Shown here piece by piece: positions 33,635 through 47,222 of a stretch of 64,000 bases of DNA. The notes below the pieces were generated by a model. The model ran no database searches. It worked only from the letters and a program-made list of their open reading frames with translations, and was not told the DNA's origin. The stretch spans positions 90,602,894-90,666,893 of the forward strand of contig CM074859.1 in assembly GCA_037501455.1 (NCBI GenBank), written 5' to 3'. The DNA is from Lantana camara. Lineage: Eukaryota > Streptophyta > Magnoliopsida > Lamiales > Verbenaceae. The position numbers and the translations under genes were made by a program. The stretch's first letter is position 1. Each line of letters starts with the position of its first letter.

Positions 33635-36247
33635 CTTAAGGATGTAACACCCCAAACAGAGAAGTGCCACATCCCCCGCACTATGACCCAGACCCGGAGC
33701 ATGAAATGAAAGTCCATGCCCGAATCCGAATCAGAGCGAACGGGAGACCAACTCACACACTAGGCTAGGTGGATCTAACTTGACCAAAACTCATAGTACG
33801 GAAGCAATTAAAACCAACAACAATAGATAGCGGAAGCATTTAAAACAAAACATGCAAAACAGGTGACGGGTTCAACTAGCATAGGTACCTAATCCCGAAT
33901 AATAGATCAACAAACATAACAAGTGACAGGTTCAACTAGCATAAATCCCTAGTCCCGAATATCAACATAAAGTAATAATCATCAAGTGCCACAAGGGGCC
34001 GAATGAGAGTGCCACGCAGGGCTACCGAATAGTAAAATATAATCTCAAGTCTACAAGACAAAGCATAAGTAAAGTGTATGAAAAGACAAATGCAAGTAGA
34101 AAGACTAGACCGACGAAGTGCAACTCAAATGACTCACTTCCGCCTAGCAAACGCCAACAATCCTGCAACTAAAAGTGTAAAATGAGGTGTCAGTCAACTG
34201 ACTGAGTGAGGGGGCTAACGCACACCCACTGTATATATATAGAGCATAGCACATATCAGAAGGGTGGACTCATGAACCGGAGATAGGTGTTGCATACCAA
34301 AACATTTCCAAAAGTACCCAAAAGATAGTTATATAAGATTTAGAAAACATTTCAGAACTCTATCTCGATTCATGATTCCCAGACAGAACAGATCACATGC
34401 TCGGCGTGTGGCACCCGGAACGCCGAGATGCCACACCCCCGCACCATAAGTCTAGCTCACACATGAAATGGGTAATCCATATATGAACCGGACTCATGGC
34501 GAACGGGTGACAATAAAAAAACTCAAAAGCTAGGCGGGTACCCTCAAATACTACCAATAAACAATTCAGAACAATAAAAGCGGAAGCAACAGCAATCAAT
34601 ACTTATAGGTATCATATTTACATATTTACTTATAGATACCAACATTCATATAGTAGTAGGTACCAACACTTATCAATACATTATCATCTCCTATACATCA
34701 TACATGTATAAATAACCCAAAACCACTAACATGACAAGCCGAAAATACCAAGAACATGAAAATGCAATGCTAGACTCAACTCGACAACTGGACACGACTC
34801 GGACTCCCTCCTAGCACTCCACTGACAGTACCTGAAAAGTGTGAGGTGTCAGTCTACCACAGACTGAGTGAGGGGTTTATAAATAAATATTCGCGCAAGT
34901 AACATGCAAGCCATAATCTCGGGTAAGGGTTCATAAAATAGAAACAATATAAGTTTAATAGTAAAAGATAACTCGCCCGAGATTACAACTAATCAAATTA
35001 ATAATTTAATCATTATCAATTCAATACGTGGCCCGGCGAGTGAGGGCAATTCTCCAACCTTTCTCCAAAAGTGTACAATTCATGCTTGATTTAATTATCA
35101 GGTGATCATGCGATTCAATTGTAGTGCAGTAGTGCAGTAGTGTATTCAATCAATTCAATAAATGAGTGCAATCAATACGATAACCCGAGGATGGCCCGTT
35201 GTGCCGGACCCATCCCCAGTCTCCTTCTCCCTCCGGGTGATGGTGGGCTTGCAAGACCCAGTCATCCATGCATGGTGTACGTCAGGAACATGACTCCCAC
35301 GTACGGGATTTCTTTCCTCCACCAAACCTCCTGGTGGATTCAGAGGTGATCCCAAAATTGGTGAGGATAGTGCAAGAGTTACCCGTCAGCCCTTGCTTCC
35401 TCGGTTGGCTCAATACACTACCCTCGGGGCCCATCGTGAACATGCTTTACTCGCCAAAGACAATCCGTCAATCAATCAATCAATCAATCCATTTTCGTGA
35501 AATCATTTGAAAATCATAAGGTTCGAAAACTATAGATATATAGATACGTTTTGGCCGAAAATCACATAAGGGTTGTAAGGGTTCTATATATCTAGAATTT
35601 AAACCTCACCTGACGAGCGATGGAACAAGACAAAGATACAAGAAAGTGCCCAACGATCAATGATCTCCGCCCTGGAGAAAAACTGGACAAGAAAGGAAAT
35701 AACGTGAACTCGTGGGACAAGACTCAATATGAAACCAAGTATGACGCACGGTAATGCTCATGTAAATAAGTAGAACTAGCAATCAAGTGACACTTAGCAT
35801 ATAAGAGAACCAATCAATATCTAAGAGATGAAATAAATCTCAAGGAGTCACATATTCATATCATTCAATCATTTCAAGTTCAATTCATATAGTGCATGGA
35901 ATTACACAATAAAGTTTGAGCAATTACGTACCAAGAAGTGTCAAGTAAGAGCATTCTTATCAATTAATCAAGTATATACAACATATAATTCACATATGGG
36001 AGCCAAGAGAGTGAAAGGAAAGCAATAAGAAAGGTTTTGGTGAAGTTTGGCCAAAACCGACAATTTTTGGAAATGTACATGTTGTGGGAAAACTGAAATA
36101 TCTTAAATTCTAGAAGTGGGAATTGAGTTTTGATTATTGGGAATGAAAGTAGACACATAGACCTTTCCAACGCTATATGGCACGTTTTCTAATTCAAACC
36201 GAGGTGAAAATGGCGTTGGTTCGAAGTTGGACAAAATGCAGGAAAAT

Positions 36248-36372
36248 GTGACACGCCCGTGTCACCAAAATACACTAAGTCGTGACACCCCCGTGTCACG
36301 GTACAGAAACTCAACCCAACGAACACCCCCGTGTCACGCTGAAGAGGGGAAAAGCGACACCCCCGTGTCACT
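36248..36372. repeat. palindrome array, core ACACSCCCGTGT
   Basis: Copies lie at 36248-36265 (GTGACACGCCCGTGTCAC), 36281-36300 (CGTGACACCCCCGTGTCACG), about 36322-36338 (left arm degraded) and 36354-36372. Position and layout match the array in the chromovirus LTR, but centre and outer arms differ. Confidence 0.85.
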
Positions 36373-37114
36373 GTACGCAGCAGAAGAAACAGGGCCAAAA
36401 ACAGGGGATTGCATGGGAAAAGCTCCAAAATCATTCCCACTCTCAAACAAATGTAAGGAATCAACTTAAAACTAACACATAACATACATATAACTCATAT
36501 TCTTCATTTAAGCCACATTAAAACCAAGAAATATGCTTTGATCATAGAAATTCATCAAAAGCAAACCCATATAATTTCATGTCATCAACTTCTCATTTCC
36601 TTAAGAATTCATGCAAGCTTCAAGTATTAAGGTCCTAAGCATGCTTCTAATCATTTACACACAAGAAATCATACCAAGATCATCAAACCCTACTCAATCA
36701 ATACTTCAAGAATTCATACAAATCTCAATTCTACCTTGAATGAAAGAAGAGATGGAAGAGATGATGGTATGATGATGTTGATGCTCCAACTTATGCAACT
36801 TTCCTTCTTGAAATCAAGCTTGAAATGATGAAATTTACTTCCTTCCTTCCTTGGTGTTAATACCGTGATTTAGTGTGTGTGTGTGTGGTTTTGATAAAAT
36901 GGAATGAAATGTAATTGGAAGAGATAAGTGTATATGATATATATGATGTATGTGATGTATAGATACATACAAAAGTCTTCCACTAACATGTATGAATCAC
37001 TACTTTTTGCAATTAAGTCCTTGCCTCACATTAATTTACAAGTTAGAGATTTATTATGTGTTTGTGTGTGTCTTGCATATATGTTATATTTTATACAATG
37101 TATGTAATGTAACA

Positions 37115-37173
<59 letters not shown>
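37115..37173. repeat. (AT)n microsatellite
   Basis: An uninterrupted run of TA dinucleotides of about 55-60 bp lies within the solo LTR. Confidence 0.9.
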
Positions 37174-37175
<2 letters not shown>

Positions 37176-40100
37176 TGCATGTATAGAGTTAGATATTATG
37201 CATATTATACATATATATAATTGCATGTCCCTTACATGAATGCATATGTTAGAAAATAGAATGAAATGAAATGAAAGGGAATTAAATCATATGATCATAT
37301 AACCAAATAGTGAATTAATTCACATGAATCCAATTAGACACATTAACAACTATTTTCATAAAAGTTCATGGACATAAACTGCATCTAATGTCATGAAATC
37401 CATATAATATCATATAAAGCCTAAATGGAAAACCGGGGCGTTACACGGCGAGTACGAGCTTCCAACCTTTACTCCTCAGAACATATCAAAACATAAAATA
37501 CCAAATCAATCCAACCGTCACACCAATGATGGAGGAGATGTACCGTCCCCAAACCATCCATAACAGACATACCCTCAAGGGGTAGCGAACCCACAAGAGT
37601 CCTCCCCGGCTGTACACCGAAGGCTCAAGATATCACGCCTCCCCTATCTCCCTGAGTCGCGCAATGATATCTCAAATGGAACTACGCACAGGTATATCCC
37701 CGACGGCCCTAACCGTCCCGGGGGCTCCTTACCCATAGCTCCTCGTATCCACATACATACATATATACAGATGCCAATATTTCATGGCCAACTCGCTACA
37801 AAAGCACAACACAACGGTTTTTCCAAAATAGCTTACATATGCCTCAAAAACTGGTTTTTATATATATTCCTATGCTGCAGGGATAGCCCGCCCACGCAGG
37901 AATCACACACTTACATTCCCTCGCTGCAGGGATAGCCCGCCCACGGAGAAGTGCAAGCATAAGATCATAAAAATATCATATTCAACACATACATAACTAT
38001 TGTAAGGTATACTCGCATGCAGGGGTAGAAATCAGCATGTATAGGCCATAGGTCGCATAACTATACAAAATCCTAAACCTCACCTCGTGAAAGTAGAGTC
38101 TGAGAGTGTGAAGGGCCAAACACTCTAAACCTCGGGCCCACCGGCACCACCAATCTCTGTGACAAGACATACAGAAGCCCAGACTTAGACTCTATATGAA
38201 CCAAACACGACGCACGACGTTGCTCAACATGATCGTGGTTATGCATAAGTGTTCATGTTGTGCTTGGATAAGGTGTCGTGGTCATTCAAGGCATATCAAT
38301 GCTCAACAAGGTCATATTTACAAGCAACCGACACGTAATTCCATATCCAAAGATGCAAGATCAATTTAGGAAGTCAATGTATTCACAAAATGCATATTAA
38401 ATCATCCAATATCACAGGGTTCAATTATAATATTAGAATTAAACATCAAGTTCATGTCGAGTTATAAAGTGCATAAGTAAGAGCAACTTGATCATATAAA
38501 CATACAAGGTTGTTGTACGTAGATGGCATGGTTGATAAAAATAAAGTGTGCATTTAATTCACTTAAGATCATACTTTACAACTTCACAACATGTTTGGTA
38601 CACAAGCTCAAGTCACATTCATAGTTTCATAAATATTACACTTACATCCCCTAAGTCATTTATAAAAGTTTAGAATTATTACACATACATCCCTTAATCG
38701 ATTGCTAAACATAATTGTTCATTTAAAGTGTTTATACAATTATTCAATTAGGAATTAATTACTTACAAACATGACAATGATCAATTTATTGTAATTCATA
38801 ATATACGATTTTATAGTAGTAAGAGTAAATCAAGATATTACAATTCTAACTCCTATCATGCATCAAGTCTTAAGTTGTTCAAGCATCCTTCATGTATCTC
38901 AATTTTATATTTGAAACACAATTTACAATAAACATAATATTGAGAACGTCTCAAATCCATATAGAGAAATCACAACATGTTCGTTCTTCTAAAATATCCT
39001 TCAAGTTCATTTAGTCACATAAGAGATTAGTTTCTAGATATTACACTAACACCCCTTCATATCTAAACACATAGCATAAATTCATCACATCGGGATTCAA
39101 ATTGTAAATCGAAACATTCATACATATCACAATCCATTCAATACATGTTTCCATATACGATTGGAATACATCTCGATCAACAAACCAACAATAACCAATT
39201 TATTTGCACTTAAAACAATTAATTCAAATAATCACAATTATGCAAAATAATTCGTAATAAATAGATCGAGTGTCCGATTAACGAACGGAAAGTGGCGTTG
39301 AACTCACCACAACGAGACGAACATTCTGACCAGACGCCGCCGGAACGCCACCACTGTAGCTGTCGGAATTTGGCCGAACCGCCGCCAGGCCGCCGTCGAA
39401 GGTCGCCGGAAAAATCCCGAAAAATCATTCCTGAATAAAGTCTTCGTGCCCGTTTCGAATCCTCGATCAATTTCTGGAAATTCCAAGTCAATCTCCTTCA
39501 ATTTCAGATCTACGAACATGAAAACCCTAAATCTTCACACTCAAATTACTCCTAAACCGGTGAACCAAAATGCGATCCGTAAAATCCATTGTCTTACCCA
39601 TGACGAGCTCTTCGAAAGCCCTAAGGTAGCTCGCCGGAAAAATCCTCGGAGCTAGCGCCGCCTTTGCACCGCCACTTTGCCACCGCGATCCGCTGCCAAA
39701 CCATAGAATCTGGAGTCGCCTGATCACAGGCCACTAGTTCTCGTCGTTCCGAACAACTTTCGTGAAGAGCCCGAGGCCAAAAGATGGCCGGAAAAGGCCC
39801 CCGTTGGCCGCCGAAGTTTCTGCCGCCGCCCACGTCACCGGAACCACCACCTACGGCCAAGACCTGGTGAAATTGATGTCGGAAATGAACTCAGGGGGTC
39901 GAAAAACCTTGGAAACCATCAAGCCCCATCGAAAACCACCGCCGGAAGCTGCGGAATCGCGCCGTTACAGGAACCGCCGCCGCCGCCGCGAGCTTCAGGC
40001 GGCGCGTGCGGCTCCGATGGCCGCACCGCCGACGTCAACCGATGCACCGGGATGTCCTCTTTCTGGGTCTCCGGCGCGTGTAACAAGGAGGTGGCCGGAA

Positions 40101-40911
40101 AACGCCGCGAAACGCCGGCAAAGTGTCGGCGGTCTGACAGCTCCGCCGCTGCTACTGAAATCCGGCCATAACTCCGCCACCGTTCATCATTAGGCCGTGA
40201 AATTAGTACTCTTGCGTACGTCTCGCCGAGATAATTGAAATGGACTATTCGTTTGTTGAATTCCGTAGAAAAAGGATCGAGTTATGGGCTCGTAACCGAA
40301 GCCGCGCATAGTGACCGCGGGAGAGAGAGTGGGAGATGAGAGAGAGAGAGAAAAGAGATTGGGAGAAATGTGTCTTGTGCACAAGCTATATACAACCGGG
40401 TATCCTTATCGTGTAGCAAGGAGAAATATCGCGTACAAATAATCGTAAATAAAATTGGTAAAGTTACGAATAAACAATCAAGCTCCGAATTAATTTTTAC
40501 AAATTAAAATGAAATAAAGATTCACCAATTAGAGTTTAATTCAATTTAATTTTAGAAACTTTTCGTATAATTTAACGACACTTTGTAAACACATGATTGA
40601 CAATTAATCTCAAGGAATTCAAGTAAACCGAAATTAAACAAGTTAAGCAATATGATGGATTTAAAATCAACTTGACAATTATTTCATGGAATGAATTTGA
40701 ATTAAATCAAATTAGACAGTTAGGGTTAAATATGCGCGTAATTAATCAAGTTGGCAATTAATCTTAGAATAATTCAAATGAACACATATTAAATTGAATT
40801 TACATTAAATCACATAATTCAAGAACTCTTAAATTAAACATACATAAGTATAGAGACTTACTTGTTAATATCGTCAGGACACCCTTCGAGAATACGGGGC
40901 GTCACAAGTCA

Positions 40912-41755
40912 CGCAGCAACTAAAGATTACAGCAGCATTCAATCATCATTTCTATGATAGGGAGCAACAAATACATCCAAAATCAGGGCAATATAATATC
41001 ATTCAACAAATCGGCTAAAACAAGCTGACACAACTAGAGGAAATACTCATCTACACAGACGAACTAAATTTTCAAAGCTTGGGTTTAACCGATATTACCT
41101 GTGTGCTGCAGCGACAACAATCTGCGAAACACACGGGAACCCTAGCCCTGCGCTTGAAATTTAATGGAAATTATCAGACCCAAATCCAAGAATGAGAAGA
41201 AAAATGAAAGGTTCAGAAGAAATGTTACCTAACGTTGCTGGGGTGGTGTGATGTATGTTTCGAACCAGCTTCCGAATTCTATACCTTCAACCCTTTTATT
41301 TCAAGACTGCGCAATGGAAAAAATGAGGGAAATATAAAATTCCAGGTAGCGATTCGCGGCGGGAGAACAAAAATTTGGGGGGAATTCACATTTCAGTGGC
41401 AACCGACCGTAATTAAAGGCAAAGGTAGGGTGCTTTCTTAAAAATCCATCGCCAAGAAACGGCATGGTTAGCGAGACATGCCAATTTCGCGTGTCTGCTG
41501 GCTCTCCCCTTTTCTGCCGCCGCCTACGGGCCGGTATGGATTTCACAGGCTGGGGGCAAGAAAAAGTAAACGCACGAAATGGCCAGATTGCCGCCTCCAA
41601 CCTATGGTTACAACATAAGTAACCACGGCCTAAACATATTTTGAAACTCAGACCTAAAATTCAAATGAACAAAGTTAAGGGCAAAAACGATATTTCACAA
41701 GCAAAAATAGGCTGAAATGCGAGTTATACTTGCAGCCAACGCGCGTGTTCCACAA
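40912..41755 (-). other. upstream flank of the Harbinger gene, resumed after the LARD
   Basis: Sequence here was contiguous with 26892 before the LARD insertion, as shown by the AGTCA duplication. It would contain the 5' flank of the minus-strand Harbinger transposase. No family resemblance was found in its short open frames (41235-41441 plus, 41301-41600 minus). Confidence 0.5.
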
Positions 41756-41990
41756 TTTCTCGTCTCAGGGTTTTTCGGGCATACTATGAAAATCATAGGT
41801 TTTCTGAAGTAGATTTTTTTTGTCGGGGTTTTTCATAATATATTCGTGTTACACAGGGGAGTTGGATAACATTTACCCCAAATATTAGGGTATGCCGAGG
41901 GAAGTTCTTGTATTTTCTCACTACTCGGGGGAAGTTTGTGTAATTAGCTCAACCCGGAGTGTATGTCAGTGGTGTTATCCTTTGACATAA
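41756..41990. repeat. possible MULE-type terminal repeat
   Basis: G-rich phrases (CAGGGTTTTTC, CGGGGTTTTTC, ACAGGGGAG, TTAGGGTATGCCGAGGG, CTCGGGGGAAG) recur about every 30-50 bp, a style seen in long plant MULE ends. If real it would mark the right edge of the element that carries the gene cluster. No inverted partner is visible in the window. Confidence 0.3.
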
Positions 41991-43920
41991 TTGCAACACA
42001 TTTTCGCAAGTGTCGTCTCATTTTTACGGACTAAGTTAATCATTTATTTTTTTTTCAATTAAGAAGTATTTTACTTTAATAACTCAATTGATTTGTATAA
42101 GTCATGAAAATATATAAATTTATCAAATAGTGCTATATTTGGTTTTGATTTATTATTTTAACATAATATATATTTGAACTTTTTCAATTGTGTCACTTAG
42201 TTTAACGGTTCAGTAGAAAAATATATATATATATATATTTTTTTTTTGAAAAAGTCGGTAACACCTTTTGATTTCTTTGAGCAATAATGTTGAGGGCAAC
42301 AATATAATTATATTATTGAATAATAATAACTTCAAATTACATATATACCCAATGAGTTGCGATCTTCTAAAAAAATCAAGATTCAAGTAAAATAAATACT
42401 TTCGTATGAGTAATAATTAAATTCACTCTACATAACTAATTAAAGTAAGCAATTCCTTAATGTCTAGTCAAAATAAAAGTAAAAAAAATTTGGTTATAAT
42501 GCCAAAATATGTATACTTTCCTTTTTTTTCCCGCTAAATAACGCCAAAATATGTATAGTTTCCTCTATGTGTACTTTCCTTATTTTTTCATAAATAAAAA
42601 TCGACCTAATTTATTTTAATTTATTTATTATGAGAATTAATTTTACTATATTTGGTTTTGGGATTTCCATGCTTTTAAAAAAATAAACCGGTGATAATGA
42701 TATAGATTTTTTATTAAATTTACTAATAATAAATATCACACATAATATTTAATACGTCGAGTTTGTAAATTTCACTAAATAGTACTTAAAATTGTCAAAA
42801 CATGCATTTAGCATGTTCAGTTACCATAGATACATTCAGTACAGTATGAAATAAAGAAGGGCAGTAATGATCGGGAAATGGCAAATATTTGGGGAAAAAA
42901 AGGGAAGAAAAGGGAATACAAAACGATAACGCAAGCAAGTAGGGTAATTCTAACTTAAATTTGACTCGATCAAATCAGGGTAATGATGGGCGAGTATTTT
43001 ATACTTATCGTGCGATTGACGAAAATTTTAGAAAGAGTAACAAATTAAATAATAAATATAATATATTTGTCCTTTTAATCGATTAGGTTCGATCGAGATT
43101 TGAGCCTTAGTAGAAATTTTCAAATGGCAAAAGATAAGGTTTTAAAATGTTGATTATCTCTATAATAAACCCTACTTTCCCCACGCGTAACTTCCGCGGT
43201 TTGTATAGGAAAGGAAATTTGATTGAAGAAACAGTTTACATAAATAAAGGTAACTTAAAAAAGAGTGGTTGCAAATTCTTTCGAACAAGTCATACAAATA
43301 TATTTTCTACTAAACCACCAATAATCCTCTTTAAATTATATATAGGATTAATTTCAAACGCGTTTCATTATTTGATTTTTAATGTATTTTGTTTTATGAT
43401 TTTTAATTAATACAAATATTCCTTATTTTTTAAGAAATATCACACTTTTTTTTTTTTTATTTGAGAAATATCACATTTAACTCATTTAAACAGGGTAGAT
43501 CTATACATAACACATTTTAAGTATATCCATATTATATATTTACCAAATAAAAAGAATGTATCAATATTATATGTCAAATCGAAACTCTTGACGCAAGAAA
43601 CACAATAGTTGTCTCAAAATCAAAATCCGACAACCGACGAAAGAGAAATCATCTGTCAAAAAATGGTGCACAAAGCATGGAGCTTTGCAACACTTCTGGT
43701 GGCTAATAAAGTCAATCGGGGTATATGACAATGGACTTAAAACTTGAATCGTCATTACGGAAGAGTAATCAACGGTCAAAGTTTTTTAAAAGGAGTTAAA
43801 TGTAACATTTTTCAAAGATTATGGGGACAATCGTACTAATTCAAAAATTAGAGAACAAAACACATTAAAAATTAAAGGAGGAGGAGGTGTCCGAAATTAT
43901 CATATATATATATATTACCA

Positions 43921-43952
<32 letters not shown>

Positions 43953-44411
43953 TCGACTAAATTCCTCGTTATTTTTAACTAGAAATATTACGACTTATTT
44001 TGTAATAAAATTTTCTTTTAAGTTGTTTAGCTTGTTTTGTATCTACCATGATTTTCTTAAACTAATTTTAATTATTTTCTTGACATCTAGATACCCAAGC
44101 ATTCAACGTATTTTATTCATTTATGAATTCATTGACTAGAATAACTTTAGATTTTAGGTTAAACATCTTATGCACTCAATCATTTTAAGTTTTTTGTACT
44201 TTAATAGTGATAGTTTGAAAGTTATAAAATAGCATCCAATATTTGATAAGAGTGCACCTAATTAATACAAAGAAAAAAGCCATTCTGAAATATTTACTAA
44301 ATATATTAAAAATTCAAAAAACAAAAAAACAAAAACAAAAAAAGAGTTAGAGAAGAAATTCTTATCCCCTTCAAATTAATTTAACCAGTGTCCCGTGGCT
44401 GCCATCCGACC
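41991..44411. other. AT-rich intergenic sequence
   Basis: About 2.4 kb are dominated by A/T with poly(T), poly(A) and AT dinucleotide runs (42217-42236, 43900-43955). I see no gene, transposon end or RNA gene in it. Confidence 0.5.
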
Positions 44412-44419
44412 TCCCAGTA

Positions 44420-47182
44420 TAGGCCTGTAAATGGCGGATATTATCTAGGCCCAGCTCCAGACCCAATAATTACCCATTATTTATGGTTGGACCCAAATCC
44501 TACCCAAACCCATTATAGACCCAATGGGTCTGAATATATGGGTAAAAAGTATACCCACTCTATTTGGGTTTGGTTCTGGGTCTGCCCAATCAATTTTTTT
44601 TTTCTATTATTATTGTTATTTTTTATTTTATTTTTATTAATAATAATAATATTAATATTATTATTATTATAATATATGTTGATCCATTTTTGTCTCGTTT
44701 CATCCGTTTTTCGACCTGTTTAATATATTTTGGGCCCGTTTCATTCATTTTTGGAATCGTTTGACCAATTTTGATCCCGTTTCACTCGTTTTTGATCCGT
44801 TCGACCTATTTTGGACTCGTTCAACCCATTTTTGGCCCGTTTCAGTCGTTTTTGGACCCCGTTCGATTCGTTTTGGACTCGTTTCACCTGTTTTTAATCC
44901 GTTCAACCTATTTTAGACCCGTTCGACCAGTTTTGGGTCTGTTTCACCCGTTTTTTGACTCGTTCGACCTATTTTGGACCCGTTTCACCTATTTTTTGAT
45001 CTGCTTGATCTATTTTGGACTCATTCGACTCGTTTTAGACCCATTTCACCCATTTTTTTTACTCATTCGACCCATTTTGGGCCTGTTTCACCTGTTTTTT
45101 GATTGGTTTGGCCTTTTTTGGACTCATTTAACCCGTTTTGGATCCGTTTCATCTGTTTTTCAATTTGTTCGATCTAATTTGGACTCGTTTCACCAATTTT
45201 GGGCATGTTTCACCCATTGTTCAATATGTTTGACCCGTTTTGGGCCAGTTTTACCAGTTCTTCGACTCGTTTGACCTATTTTGGACTCATTTGACCCATT
45301 TTTATCCCGTTTCACCCCGTATTTTTACCAGTTCGACCTATTTTGGACTCATTTATTTTGTTTTTGACTCGTTTCATCTATTTTTTGAGGTTGTTCAACT
45401 AATTTTAGACTCGTTTGACCTATTTTGGACCCGTTTCACCCATTTTTCAATTTGTTCGACCTATTTTAAACTCGTTCAATTTTTTGACCCATTTGGATCC
45501 GTTTGAACCATTTGGACCGTTTTACTCATTTTGGATCCATTTGATCCAAATTGATCTACTTGACCCATTTGGATCTATTTGACCCATTAAGGATCCATTT
45601 GACCCATTTGGAATCAATTTAACCCGTTTAACCCAATTTAGATCAATTTGACCCATTTGGATTCATTTGACTCATTAAGGATCTATTTGACCCATTTGGA
45701 ATCAATTTAACTCGTTTAACTCAATTTAGATCCATTTGACCCATTTGAACTGTTTTACCCGGTTGGATCAATTTGGACCGTTTTACCCATTTTGGATCCA
45801 TTTGATCCAAATTGATTTACTTGACCCATTTGGATCCATTTGATCAATTTGGATCCATTTGACCTGTTTAACTCAATTTAGATCCATTTGGATCGTTTTA
45901 CCCATTTTGGATCTATTTTACCCATTTTGGATTTACTTGACCCATTTGGATCCGTTTGACCCATTTTAAATCCATTTGACCCATTCAGAATCAATTTAAC
46001 TCATTTAACCCATTTTAGATTCATTTGACCCATTTGAATTGTTTTACCCAGTTGGATCCATTAAACCCAAAATGGATCGAATGGGTCCAAAATATATCGA
46101 ATAGGTCGAACGGGTTAAAAATGATTAAATGGCTCGAAAATAGGTTGAACAGGTCAAAAAATAATTAAAATGGATAAAAAATAGGTAGAACGGGTCGAAA
46201 AATAGTTATAATGGGTCTCAAATAGGTCGAAAGGGTTCAAAACAGTTAAAATAGGTCTAAAATAGATTGAATGAGTAAAAACGGTTAAAAATGACCTAAA
46301 ATAGGTTGAATTGGTCAAAATACAATTGAAATTGGTCAAAAAACGGTTAAATGGGTCTAAAATAGGTTGAATGGGTTGAAAAATAGTTAAATGGATCTAA
46401 AATAGGTCGAACAGATAAAAAAAATTGAAATAGGTCTAAAATAGGTTGAACGAGTAAAAAACCGGTTGAAAATGATCTAAAATACGTTGAATGCGTTGAT
46501 AAACGATCGAAATGGGTCGAAAAAAGGTTAAAATGGGTCGAAAATGGGTTGAACAAGTAAAAAACGGTCGAAAATAAGTCGAATAGGTCAAAAACCGATT
46601 GAAATGGGTCTAAAATAGGTCGAACGGGTCGAAAAACGATTAAAATGGGTCTAAAATGGGTTGAACAAGTAAAAAATTCCAAAATAAGTCGAATAGGTCG
46701 AAAAAAAGTTAAAATAGGTCTAAAATAGGTTGAGCGGGCTAAAAAATGATTAAATAGGTCTAAAATAAGTCGAACGGGTTGAAAAAAGGTTAAAATGGGT
46801 CTAAAATAGGTCAAACGGGTCGAAAAACGGTTGAAACGGGTCCGTAATGTGTAGAATAGTTCAAAAACGGATCAAACGCTTCAAAAATGAGTGAAATTGG
46901 TACAAAATATGCCGAAAATGAATAAAACGAATTAAATGGGTTCAAAATAAAGTAAACGGATCAAAAATTGAGAATGGTAAATTTATGATAGAATTTGGAT
47001 AGTATATGGGTAAATGGGCATTGGGTATAATTTGGGTTTGGGTAGGGTCTCATACCCATTAAAAGAATAAATTGGATTTGGGTCTGGGTCTGGGTCTGGA
47101 TAAAATATTTGGGTCTGGGTCTGGATATTTCATGATTTTATTGGGTCTGGGCCTGGGTAATGCCCGCCCATTTACAGGCCTA
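44420..47182. mobile_element. hAT-like non-autonomous element built as a giant inverted repeat
   Basis: The ends are TAGGCCTGTAAATGG... and its complement ...CCATTTACAGGCCTA. An exact 8-bp duplication TCCCAGTA flanks it (44412-44419, 47183-47190), which fits the hAT superfamily. The left arm (to about 46060) is made of degenerate short units such as TTTTGGACTCGTTCGACC and CATTTGACCCATTTGGATC; the right arm (from about 46062) reads as their complement. No transposase is encoded. A long open frame at 44771-45274 is only repeat translation. A transcript across it would fold into kilobase-long imperfect double-stranded RNA. Confidence 0.85.
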
Positions 47183-47222
47183 TCCCAGTACCGATAGTGG
47201 TTTTGAATCTAAAACATAGTAG

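Larger units (their letters stand above)
34407..37445 (-). mobile_element. solo Gypsy LTR (3039 bp)
   Basis: It begins TGTGGCACCC, ends GGGGCGTTACA and is flanked by CGGCG on both sides (34402-34406 and 37446-37450). No internal region is left, so it arose by recombination between the LTRs of a full element. Orientation (minus) is inferred from the shared LTR end block. It contains the stem TCAGTCT-ACCAC-AGACTGA (34849-34867), a TCCACCA-AACCTCC-TGGTGGA hairpin (35318-35338), a palindrome array and an (AT)n tract. Confidence 0.92.
26893..40906 (-). mobile_element. large non-autonomous LTR retrotransposon (LARD) carrying a nested solo LTR
   Basis: LTRs of about 4.2 kb (26893-31096 and 33643-40906 minus insert) flank an internal region of about 2.5 kb that has no gag or pol. 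Target duplication AGTCA is present at 26888-26892 and 40907-40911. The primer site and polypurine tract give minus orientation. The LTRs are very similar, with scattered substitutions. It must use proteins of another element; its LTR ends and pre-PPT hairpin resemble the Gypsy elements here, so a chromovirus is the likely helper. It split the upstream region of the Harbinger transposase gene. Confidence 0.92.
33643..40906 (-). repeat. 5' LTR of the LARD, split by a solo LTR
   Basis: The sequence matches 26893-31096 from 33643 to 34406 and again from 37446 to 40906. The TATA/hairpin unit lies at 34190-34242. Removing the solo LTR and one CGGCG copy leaves about 4220 bp. The split proves that the solo LTR came later than the LARD. 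Confidence 0.9.

Noticed and set aside
34407..37445. Complete retrotransposon inside the LARD LTR
   Set aside because: Only one LTR with flanking CGGCG duplications is present, no primer site or internal region; it is a solo LTR.
43147..43410. 87-codon frame in AT-rich spacer
   Set aside because: No recognisable family, no promoter or splice context, AT-biased codons.
44771..45506. Long plus-strand open frames rich in FDSFDLFWTRFTYF-like repeats
   Set aside because: They are translations of the minisatellite arm of the hAT-like inverted repeat; the complementary arm gives mirror frames (46154-46814), and no protein family matches.
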